DNA from: Prorocentrum cordatum
Lineage: Eukaryota; Sar; Dinophyceae; Prorocentrales; Prorocentraceae
Length of the DNA stretch: 32,500 nt
Direction of reading: 5' to 3'
Assembly (NCBI GenBank): GCA_963575745.1
Contig: CAUYUJ010009369.1
Location: 177,501-210,000 of the forward strand
Positions 8,252 through 15,533 of this stretch are shown one piece after another (within the stretch, counting starts at the first letter, position 1; the number at the start of each line of letters is the position of its first letter). The position numbers and the translations under genes are program-made. The notes under the pieces are model-generated. The model saw nothing but the letters and a program-made list of their open reading frames with translations, was not told the origin of the DNA and did not search any database.

Positions 8252-9724
8252 ATGGCGCCGCCCCACAGCCGCGGCCGTCGCGATGCCGCCGAGGAGTTCT
8301 TCGCCTTCGCGAACGAGGCCGCGGACGTCTTCGCAAACGCGGCGTTGGCTGCTCATGAGGAGGCGCCGCCCGAGGCCGCGGAGGAGCACGGGGAGGAGGC
8401 GCCGCCCGAGGCCGCGGAGGAGCAGGAGTCTCCTTTAACCGAGGCCGCCGAGAAGGAGCAGGAGGAGGCGTCCGAGGCGGGTGCGGAGGTCGAGACGCAC
8501 GATGCGTCAGACGTGCTCCTGGAGATTGCGGCGTCGCCAGGCGAGGAGGGCGCGGAGGTCGAGGAACCCGCGGCGGCGGCGGCGGCGGAGGAGCAGGCGG
8601 CGGAGGAGGAGGAGGAGGAGGCGGTGCCTCGCGAGGAGGTGCCCCCCGTCGAGGTCGTGTCCTCGCCGCAGGCGCGCGATCCTCGCGACAGCCGCTCGTC
8701 GGGCGGCCAGTCGGGCCGCTCGTCGCTGTCGCTCAGCGCGCCGCGGCCGTACGTCTCGCGCCGCGATTTGGCGGCCGTGCGTCAGGCGGCAGCGGCTGCG
8801 GCGGCCGAGGAGTCAGCGGCCGCGCCGCCAGCGGCGGCTCCCGCGCCGCCCGCGCCGACGGCCGCGGAGCGCTCGCGGAGCCGCAGCCCGCGCGCCCTCG
8901 ACCCGCGCGCCAAGGGGTCGCAATGGCCTCGGGTGCCGCCCCACCCGCCTCGGGTGCCGCCCCCCCCTGAGGCCGTGGCCGAGGCGGCGTGGGCGAGGGT
9001 CTACGAGGAGCGCGCGGCTGGCCAGGGGGCGGGCTACACCGAGGAGCAGGTCGCCGACCTGCGCGGCGAGGCTGCGGCGGCGAAGGCCCTCGGCTTGCAG
9101 TGGTGGCAGCGCGGCCCTGCGGGTCCAGCCGAGGGGGGGCCCGAGACGTGGCGCGGCCAGCGGTGCCGCGCCAACGCCAAGCATTGGGCCAACCGCGGGG
9201 GGAGGAACAGGGGGTACTTCGCGAAGAAGTACGGCGGCGGCGCGCCAGGCAAGGTCCCCGCTGGGTCGCGCCCCGACCCCCGCAGCGGCGTCAAGGGCGG
9301 CGGCAAGGGCGGCGGCAAGGGCGATTCCCTGGCTCCTCCCCCCGCGGGGCCGCCCCCGCCCGCCGCGGCGCCGCGCGCGGTGCGCCCGCGCATTGCGTCG
9401 CCCGCGCGCCCGCTGGCAACGGCGCCGACGCCGGGGGCAGCGCCGAGGCCATCGACAGCGCCGCTGCCGCCGTGGCGCAGAGGCGTCCCCGCCGCCGTCC
9501 CGCCGCCGTCGCGGCTGACGTGGGGCGCGCGGCGCCCTGGCGCGGCGCCGCTGGCGCCTGCGCTGCAGGCGCGGCGCGCTGGGGGTGCGGCGCCTCTTCG
9601 CGCCTTGGGCGCGCGTAAGCGATCTGCATGCGCTTGCTGCTCCAGGCGCTGTGGCAAAACGATCTCTTGTGTGCGCGCAGAGATTGTTTGTAATCGCGAT
9701 TACGACCGCTTGTGTGTGCAATAG
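8252..9724 (+). CDS. Disordered acidic/proline-rich protein with SR and Gly-rich segments (490 aa)
   Basis: The ATG at 8252 has a CGCCATGGC context and follows the relict leader; the frame is also open further upstream into the repeat spacer. Residues 1-135 are Ala/Glu-rich and contain a repeated EEAPPEAAEE unit. An SR-like segment (ERSRSRSPR) lies near residue 206, followed by an Ala/Glu helix and a Trp-rich patch (LQWWQRG). A basic motif (RCRANAKHWANRGGRNRGYFAKKY) lies near 303-330, then a GGGKGGGKG run and a Pro/Ala/Arg-rich tail. The composition suggests a nucleic-acid-binding, largely unstructured protein. The last dozen codons run through a degenerate palindrome before the stop, so the true C-terminus could be earlier or a spliced end. 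No family recognised. Confidence 0.6.
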   Translation: MAPPHSRGRRDAAEEFFAFANEAADVFANAALAAHEEAPPEAAEEHGEEAPPEAAEEQESPLTEAAEKEQEEASEAGAEVETHDASDVLLEIAASPGEEGAEVEEPAAAAAAEEQAAEEEEEEAVPREEVPPVEVVSSPQARDPRDSRSSGGQSGRSSLSLSAPRPYVSRRDLAAVRQAAAAAAAEESAAAPPAAAPAPPAPTAAERSRSRSPRALDPRAKGSQWPRVPPHPPRVPPPPEAVAEAAWARVYEERAAGQGAGYTEEQVADLRGEAAAAKALGLQWWQRGPAGPAEGGPETWRGQRCRANAKHWANRGGRNRGYFAKKYGGGAPGKVPAGSRPDPRSGVKGGGKGGGKGDSLAPPPAGPPPPAAAPRAVRPRIASPARPLATAPTPGAAPRPSTAPLPPWRRGVPAAVPPPSRLTWGARRPGAAPLAPALQARRAGGAAPLRALGARKRSACACCSRRCGKTISCVRAEIVCNRDYDRLCVQ

Positions 9725-9963
9725 CGATTACGATCGCTTGTGTGTGCAATAGCGATTACGATCGCTGAGGGGATGGGAGGTGTCGCTGAAGGGATGTGAG
9801 GATGAGGACCGACGGCTAACGATTACGATGTGTGGATGGGGATGTGAGGATGGGGATGGCTATTACGATCGCTGGCTGAGGGGGTGTGACGACTTCTGGC
9901 GACGACTGACAAAGGCGACGACCGACGACGACAAAATTGGGTGGGGGAGCGATTCCGATCGCT
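9695..9963 (+). repeat. Palindrome cluster 4
   Basis: Exact copies are at 9723 and 9751 (centre TACG) and 9948 (TCCG). Degenerate copies are near 9695, 9816 and 9858. The two TACG copies are part of a 28-base tandem repeat together with the word TTGTGTGTGCAAT. Confidence 0.85.
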
Positions 9964-10022
9964 GGCCTTGTGCTCACAGTGCACGCATCATTGCACGCAT
10001 TGCATGGCCATTGTCGGCTCCA
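9964..10022 (+). promoter_or_regulatory. Leader with spliced-leader relict before gene at 10159
   Basis: GTGCACGCATCATTGCACGC is followed by GCATGGCCATTGTCGGCTC, similar to the spliced-leader core. It aligns with the leader of the preceding gene. The distance to the ATG is about 140 bases and includes a CGCCGACGCCAG-type repeat (about 10080-10155). Confidence 0.5.
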
Positions 10023-10158
10023 CGCGTAGCGCGCCCATCGGAGCGGATCGCCTGCGCCCAGCGGAGCGTGTCTCCATCGACGCCCGCCCGCGCCGACGCC
10101 AGCGCCGACACGAGCGCCGTCGTCAGCACCGACGCCAGCTCCGTCGCCAGCACCGACC

Positions 10159-11130
10159 ATGTCGTCCGACGTCGCGGCAGCCTGCCCCGTCAAGACAGAG
10201 GAGGAGTGGTGCACGGTCGGCTGCCCCGTCAGCAACTGCAAGGCCAAGTGCTACAAGGAGAGCCACGCGGAGTGCTTGGAGTGGCTCTTCAACCACTTGG
10301 CGACGTCGACGGCGGAGAGCCACAAGTTTCTCAAGACGGCGAGCGGGCCCAACTTAGAGGAGATCAACCGCCTCCTGGACGACGCCAACGCGGAGCGCCT
10401 CAGCGACAGCGAGGTGGCGGCGTGGCAGAAGCACCAGGCCGAGAAGGCGGCGGCAACCGCGGCCAACCCCTACAAGACGGCGCCCGCCGCCAGCGCAGGG
10501 GCCGCCGCCGCGGCCGCCGCCAGCGCAGGGGCCGCCAGCAGTCGCGGGCGCGATCGCCGCGCGCGATCGCCTGCGCGCAGGCGCAGCCGCAGCCGCAGCC
10601 ACCGCAGCCACCGCGGCCGCCCCGCGCCGCGCACGCCGCCCCGCGGCCGCGGAGACGACCGCGCCCCCGCGGCGGCGGCCAGCCTGGCGACTGCGGCGGC
10701 GCACAAGCTGCAGCAGACGGCGGAGCAGCTGCAGCAGCAGCAGCAGCAGATGCGGCAGCAGCAGCAGCATATACAGCAGCAGCAGCAGCAGCTACAGCAG
10801 CATATGCAGTTGCGGGTGCAATCGACTGCAGGCCTGACGGGGAAGGCTGCGCCGTCCGCGGCGCCCGCGGCGATGAACCTGATCATGGCGCCCATGACAG
10901 GAGACGTCTCGCTGCCCGACGTGCCCCCCGAGACCGAGTTCAGGCTCAGCAAGGCGCGGGCCGATGCGCTCATGGACTGCCTGAAGCGGGCGGAGCGCTG
11001 CGCCAAGGTGGCGAAGGAGACGTGCCTCAAGGCGTCTCAGGCGTTCGAGCAGGAGGAGGCGTCCCTGAGGGCGGCGAGGGAGCAGGTCGCCGAGACGATG
11101 GGCGCGTCGGTGCAGCTCAGCGGGCTCTGA
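10159..11130 (+). CDS. Cys-rich/SR/Gln-rich protein, function unknown (323 aa)
   Basis: The frame begins with ATG at 10159 in an ACCATG context. The N-terminus has six cysteines at residues 9, 18, 22, 27, 31 and 39, plus a histidine, which could form a metal-binding knuckle; the spacing fits no named finger that I know. An Ala/Asn-rich linker follows, then an Arg/Ser-rich part (SPARRRSRSRSHRSHRGR, about 140-160), a Gln-rich likely coiled coil at about 184-218, and a C-terminal helical domain (about 250-323) with a further Cys/Lys-rich helix. The SR-like and Gln-rich parts suggest nuclear protein or RNA interactions. The Gln run is encoded by CAG repeats and may vary in length. The leader is related to that of the gene upstream, although the proteins show only compositional similarity. 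Confidence 0.65.
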   Translation: MSSDVAAACPVKTEEEWCTVGCPVSNCKAKCYKESHAECLEWLFNHLATSTAESHKFLKTASGPNLEEINRLLDDANAERLSDSEVAAWQKHQAEKAAATAANPYKTAPAASAGAAAAAAASAGAASSRGRDRRARSPARRRSRSRSHRSHRGRPAPRTPPRGRGDDRAPAAAASLATAAAHKLQQTAEQLQQQQQQMRQQQQHIQQQQQQLQQHMQLRVQSTAGLTGKAAPSAAPAAMNLIMAPMTGDVSLPDVPPETEFRLSKARADALMDCLKRAERCAKVAKETCLKASQAFEQEEASLRAAREQVAETMGASVQLSGL

Positions 11131-11335
11131 ACAGTGGCAGCGGGCTTTGGCGCTGCTCAGCGGGCTCTGGCGCTTCTCAGCGACATGTGGGAGGCGACCC
11201 TGGAGCCCGACATCATCTTCGTCGCGGCTCGCTGGCGCTCTGTGGCGTTCGCCGCCTGCGGCCGCGGCCGCGGATCGCGCCGCCGCATGCTTATGAATAT
11301 GAAATGAGGAGAAGGAGCAGGAGAATGAGGATGAT
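11131..11335. other. 3' spacer of gene at 10159
   Basis: Contains three short imperfect repeats of a CAGCGGGCTCTGGCGC-like unit (about 11120-11180), the first overlapping the end of the preceding coding frame. No gene was recognised. Confidence 0.45.
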
Positions 11336-11809
11336 AGCGATGTCGATCGCTGGGTGGGGGGTGGGGGGTAGCGATGTCGATCGCTTGGAGGAGGATAAGA
11401 AGGAGGAGGAGGATAGCGATGTCGATCGCTGGGGGAGAGGGGATAGCGATGTCGATCGCTGGGGGGAGGAGACGAAGGAGGAGGAGGAGGAGAAGGATAC
11501 CGATGTCGATCGCTGGGGGTGAGGGGGGATAGCAATGCCGATCGCTGGGGGGAGGAGGATGAGGAGAAGTAGAGGGAGGATGAGGAGGATAGCGATGTCG
11601 ATCGCTGGGGGGTGGGGGGTGGCGGGGGTGGGGTGGGGTGGGGGAAGGTGGATCGCGATGCCGATCGCTGGGGGAGAATGAGGAACAGGGGGAGCGATTG
11701 CGATCGCTTGGGGGAGGTAGCGATGTCGATCGCTTGGGGAAGAATGAGGATGATGAGAGGGAGGGGAAGCGATGGTGATCGCTTGGAGGAGGTAGCGATG
11801 CCGATCGCT
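11336..11809 (+). repeat. Palindrome cluster 5 (largest, 9 exact copies)
   Basis: Exact copies start at 11336, 11370, 11415, 11445, 11591, 11693, 11719, 11768 and 11794. Centres are mainly GTCG, with TGCG, GGTG and GCCG. One-mismatch copies lie near 11499, 11531 and 11654. The DNA between them is GGGGGA/GGAGGA-rich. All copies share orientation (NNNG centre, followed by TGGG or TTGG). Confidence 0.9.
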
Positions 11810-11867
11810 TGAGGGAAGAATGAGGATAATGAGCAGGAGAGGCATCGATGGTGATCGCGTGGGGAGG

Positions 11868-12233
11868 TAGTTACCCTGGTAACTACCGTAACTATCGCAA
11901 GTTACAACCAATGTTATCCTCTTGTTATCCTTTTGTTATCCTTTGTTATCCTTTGTTATCCTGGTCACTGGGTCAGATAGGATAACAAAAGGATAGCAAA
12001 AGGATAACACTGGGTCAGATAGGATAACATGTTATCCTAACCGACCCAGTGTTATCCTTTTGTTATCCTAACTGACTGGGTCAGATAGGATAACATGGGT
12101 CAGATAGGATAACATGTTATCCTAACTGACCCAGGGATCAGGACAACAAAGGATAACAAAGGATAACAAAATGATAACAAAAGGATACCATTGGTTGCCA
12201 CTTACGATAGTTATGCCACTTATTCGGGTAAGT
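11868..12233. mobile_element. Nested fold-back element with GTTATCC repeats
   Basis: Outer arms of about 80 bases (from roughly 11868 and ending near 12233) are inverted copies. Shared words include TAACTATCG, CAACCAATG and TGTTATCC. The interior is made of direct and inverted AGGATAAC/GTTATCCT and GGGTCAGATAGGATAAC units, including perfect palindromes such as AGGATAACATGTTATCCT. It is AT-richer than its surroundings, contains no gene and sits between two palindrome clusters. It is probably a MITE-like insertion or a structural site of the large transposon; no target duplication was identified. Confidence 0.7.
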
Positions 12234-12243
12234 ATCGACATCG

Positions 12244-12284
12244 AGCGATACTCATCGCTGCCTCCCCGAGCGATGCTGATCGCT
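12244..12284 (+). repeat. Palindrome cluster 6 (2 copies)
   Basis: Exact copies at 12244 (centre ACTC) and 12269 (GCTG). These centres are unusual, being among the few without CG. Confidence 0.8.
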
Positions 12285-12314
12285 GACGCGCGTAGCTTAC
12301 CTGATAACGGCACT

Positions 12315-12335
12315 ACGCAACATGCGCGGCTCAAG
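12315..12335 (+). promoter_or_regulatory. Possible spliced-leader relict before gene at 12405
   Basis: The last eight bases, GGCTCAAG, are identical to the 3' end of the dinoflagellate spliced leader. The bases before them (ACGCAACATGCGC) are only loosely similar. It lies about 70 bases before the start codon. Confidence 0.4.
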
Positions 12336-12404
12336 AGCCAGCGACCGAGGTCGCTCGACTATCGGTGAGAGCGCACCGCCAACGGTCGCGGGGCGTTGCG
12401 AGCG

Positions 12405-15224
12405 ATGGCCGCGGGATGCGGCGGCGCGCTGGCCAGCGCGGTCGATGAGGCGGCGGCGAGCGAGGGCAGCCAGGCGACGTTGCAGTTGGCAGGCGCCGCG
12501 GGCGCAAGCGTCCCCGAGGACGCCGAGCTGCTGGACATTCTCGCGGTGGATCTCGGTCTCGAGGGCGCGACGGGCGCGGGGGGCGGAGCCGCGGAGGCGG
12601 AGGCGCCCGAGAAAGAGGAGGTGGCGGCTGAGGAAGGCGAGGAGGCGACCGAGGGGGGCGGAGCCGCGGAGGCGGAGGCGTCCAAGGAAGAGGAGGTGGA
12701 TGCTGAGGGAAGCGAGGATGCGGCCGAGCGGGGGCCGATGAGGAGGCCAGCCGCCGCCAGACGCAGGCGCAAGCCGAAGAAGGTCAGGGCGAAGTACGCA
12801 GGCCCGAAGGGCCCGCCGCCCAAGGCCACGGCCAAGGTGAACGCCAAGGCCGTGGCAAAGGAGAAGGCAATGGCAGTGGCCGCAGCCAAGAAGGCGCCGC
12901 CCAAGTTCGCCGACATCGCGAAGTGGATGCAGCCCACTTCGAGGGCGAAGGCGAGCGGTGGTGTGCCCACCCTGAGGCTCGGCGAGAGTGCGCCCTCGCC
13001 GAAGGACGGCGATGGGGCGCTGCAGGTGGGCAAGGCGAAGGCGAAGGCGAAGTCGAAGATGAAGGCGACGGTGCAAGAGTTGTCGTCGCCGCCGTCTCGT
13101 CCGCGAAGGTGCACCTCGGACACCGAGTCCCAGGCGTCGGCGGGCATGGGCGAGGAGCCGACGGCAGGCGCCTCGCCGAAGTTTCGAGTCGGATCGTTCG
13201 CGGCGCTCAGCTCGCCTGACAAGCGCGCAGCACCGCTCTCGCTCGACGCCGTCGAGAACGAGTTCCTCTGCGACAGGTGCGACCAGCCGTGCGACGTCAT
13301 GAAGGCCTACCCAGTGCGGATGACGAAGAAGGGCCAGATCTACAGGTGCGCGCTGTGCAGCACGCGGGGGGTGCAAGCAAATCGGGCGCCCGAGTGGAAG
13401 GAGATGGCCTCGAAGCTGAAGGACTTCAGCATTGAGGAGAGGGTCGGGTTCTGGAAGAAGATCCGCGCCTGCAGCGGCCAATCAAGCGTCGAGGCCATGG
13501 TCCAGGCGACCTTGAAGGCGATCCACGAGAAAGGGACGCGGGCGGGCAAGCGAGGCGGCTACTACCCGCTGAGCTGGTACAAGAGGCAAGGCTTCCCGTG
13601 GAGAAGGATCAGGAAGACGTGCACTGACACGTTGAACCATGCCGTGATGGGGTTGTGCTACAAGGTGGACATCCACGAGATCGAGAAGTGGGAGGCCAAC
13701 ATCGCGCGGCGTGAGAATGAGTATGGGGCATCGCGCGCCGCCGAGGCCGAAGACGGGCTCGAGGCTTCAGGCTCAGACGACAAGGAGCCCTGCGCCAGAA
13801 AGACGCCCGCATCCGCGCAAGCGGGGGCCGAGATCGCCGACGACAGCGCCGAGGAGGGCGAGGAGGAGAGCGCCGAGGACCCCGACAGCACCGCTGATGT
13901 CGATGATGCCGGGGACTCCGACAGCACCGAGGGCTCGGAGCAGTTGCAGAGTGGCAGCGGTGACTCGGACAGTTTTGGCCTCGAGACCTCGGGCGAGGAC
14001 TCCATGGGGGGCGGCGACGGGTCGTGCGGCGGACAGCCGCCTCCAGTGACTCCTGGCGGATCGAACGATGAGAGCAGCGACGACGGCACGCCACCCCCCC
14101 AGAACAGAAAAATGCAGAGCAAGGAAAAGCCCAAGGGCAAGAGCTCTAAGGACAAGGAAAAGTCAAAGGACAAGGATAAGGAGAAGGACAAGTCCAAGAG
14201 CAAGGCCGCCGATAAAGATAAGGGCGCTGATAAGGACAAGGGAAAGTCCAAGACACAGGACACCGATAAAGATAAGGACAAGCATAAGGACAATGACAAG
14301 TCCAAGAGCAATGGCAAAGACAAGGCTAAGGATAATGATAAAGACAAGGAAAAGGTCAAGGCCAAGAGCAAGGGCGCCGATAAAGATAAGGACGCTGGTG
14401 AGGGCAAGGATAAGGACAAGAGCAAGGGCAAAGATAAATATAAGGAGAATGATAAGGACAAGAGGGCGAACAATGACAAGTCCAAGAGCAATGGCCCTGA
14501 TAAAGATAAGGGCAAGCATAAGGCCACGAAAAAAGACAAGGACAAAACCGATGACAAGGCCGATGGTAAGGGCAAGAGCAAGGGCAATAAACATGATAAG
14601 GATAAGAGCAATGCCAAGGTCGATGGCAAGACCAAGGGCAAGAAGCGGGCGAACGAAGGGGCAGCCGAATCTTCGACAAAGAAGATGAAGAAGCAGAAGC
14701 CACCGACCAGCTCCTCGCAGAGCGGCAGCGACATCGAATCGGGGAGCTCGTCGCCTGCGCACCCGCGCGTCGGCGAGACCGCCAAGGAGCGCGCGGCGCG
14801 CGAGAAGCAGGAGAGGAAAGAGCAGAGTAAGAAAGACAAGGAGGCGCAGCAGCAGAAGCTCCTGGCCACGCGTACCCTGAGCAAGATTGTGGCGCCCATG
14901 TACAAGCTCGAGTCGGCGCTCAAGTGCGACGGGGTCGGGAAGATCCCCGAGGCTACGCTGGTTCACGCGAAAAAGCTCATGGCCACGCTGACCAAGATGA
15001 AGAAGGTCGCCCATGAAGTCAGCAGTGGCAAGGTCGCACCTTCGGAGTTCACTTGGTCCGCCCAGGATGTCAGCGACATGTCGACGCAGGCGGCGGCGCA
15101 GAGCACTCTGGTGATGTCGATGGCCAAGGCGTACCTCGTGACTGCGAAGTCCGCGTGGGGGCCCGCCGCCATCAGCTACAGCGCTGGGACCAGCGCGCGG
15201 CCGTGCGGTAGCAACAGGCTTTGA
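12405..15224 (+). CDS. Large zinc-finger-like, KD-repeat protein (939 aa)
   Basis: The ATG at 12405 (GCGATGGCC) is the first ATG in the frame. The N-terminus (to about residue 105) is acidic and Ala-rich, with repeated GGGAAEAEA units, and is followed by a Lys/Ala-rich part. At residues 289-318 there is a four-cysteine knuckle (C289-x2-C292 ... C315-x2-C318, with an extra C296), then a conserved-looking globular part containing RAPEWKEMASKLKDFS and GGYYPLSWYKRQGFPWRRI. An acidic Ser/Asp stretch leads into a long Lys-Asp repeat (KDKDKDKSK-type, about 568-750). The protein ends in a helical domain that includes TLSKIVAPMYKLESALKCDG. Related cysteine-knuckle proteins may be frequent in dinoflagellates, but I cannot name a family. 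Its charged repeats and finger suggest a chromatin or nucleic-acid-associated protein. It directly precedes the transposase gene. The KD repeat is coded by AAGGACAAG-like units and may vary in length. Confidence 0.72.
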   Translation: MAAGCGGALASAVDEAAASEGSQATLQLAGAAGASVPEDAELLDILAVDLGLEGATGAGGGAAEAEAPEKEEVAAEEGEEATEGGGAAEAEASKEEEVDAEGSEDAAERGPMRRPAAARRRRKPKKVRAKYAGPKGPPPKATAKVNAKAVAKEKAMAVAAAKKAPPKFADIAKWMQPTSRAKASGGVPTLRLGESAPSPKDGDGALQVGKAKAKAKSKMKATVQELSSPPSRPRRCTSDTESQASAGMGEEPTAGASPKFRVGSFAALSSPDKRAAPLSLDAVENEFLCDRCDQPCDVMKAYPVRMTKKGQIYRCALCSTRGVQANRAPEWKEMASKLKDFSIEERVGFWKKIRACSGQSSVEAMVQATLKAIHEKGTRAGKRGGYYPLSWYKRQGFPWRRIRKTCTDTLNHAVMGLCYKVDIHEIEKWEANIARRENEYGASRAAEAEDGLEASGSDDKEPCARKTPASAQAGAEIADDSAEEGEEESAEDPDSTADVDDAGDSDSTEGSEQLQSGSGDSDSFGLETSGEDSMGGGDGSCGGQPPPVTPGGSNDESSDDGTPPPQNRKMQSKEKPKGKSSKDKEKSKDKDKEKDKSKSKAADKDKGADKDKGKSKTQDTDKDKDKHKDNDKSKSNGKDKAKDNDKDKEKVKAKSKGADKDKDAGEGKDKDKSKGKDKYKENDKDKRANNDKSKSNGPDKDKGKHKATKKDKDKTDDKADGKGKSKGNKHDKDKSNAKVDGKTKGKKRANEGAAESSTKKMKKQKPPTSSSQSGSDIESGSSSPAHPRVGETAKERAAREKQERKEQSKKDKEAQQQKLLATRTLSKIVAPMYKLESALKCDGVGKIPEATLVHAKKLMATLTKMKKVAHEVSSGKVAPSEFTWSAQDVSDMSTQAAAQSTLVMSMAKAYLVTAKSAWGPAAISYSAGTSARPCGSNRL

Positions 15225-15428
15225 CGCCGCTCGCCGCCCCGCTTTCGCGCCCCGCCCCGCAGCTGGCGGCGCACATGTGTATAAAAAAGCGATGGGGATC
15301 GCTGGGGTGAAGCGATGGCGATCGCTTGTGGAGAGGGGAGCGATGGGGATCGCTGGGGCGAAGCGATGGCGATCGCTTAGGGAGAGGGGAGCGATGGGGA
15401 TCGCTGGGGTGAAGCGAGGGCGATCGCT
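15225..15428 (+). repeat. Palindrome cluster 7, regular array before the transposase
   Basis: Exact copies start at 15288, 15311, 15339, 15362 and 15390, with a one-mismatch copy at 15413. The centres alternate strictly GGGG, GGCG, GGGG, GGCG, GGGG, GGCG. The array is three tandem copies of a 51-base unit holding two palindromes each. Confidence 0.9.
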
Positions 15429-15501
15429 CGGGCGGGCGTTGGCGAGGATGGGCTCGCGATGGGGGCTAGTTGCTCAGCCGTTTCGGCTCGACTCGCGAGT
15501 G
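15424..15501 (+). promoter_or_regulatory. Transposase leader with spliced-leader relict, duplicated at 19192
   Basis: These 78 bases are about 90% identical to 19192-19268 upstream of the gene at 19327. Within them TCAGCCGTTTCGGCTCGA (from 15475) resembles the spliced-leader core. An ATG at 15459 lies before the relict. Because a relict leader should be untranslated, I place the transposase start downstream at 15534. Confidence 0.7.
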
Positions 15502-15533
15502 GCGCGCGTCGCTCGTGGCCAAGCGGCGGCGCG

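Noticed and set aside
8481-9518. A 345-codon plus-strand frame of poly-Arg character
   Set aside because: It is the +1 shadow of the gene at 8252-9724.
15288-15428. CRISPR-like regular repeat array
   Set aside because: Repeats are 16-base palindromes with 7-12-base intervals that are not unique spacers, in a eukaryotic context and without cas genes.
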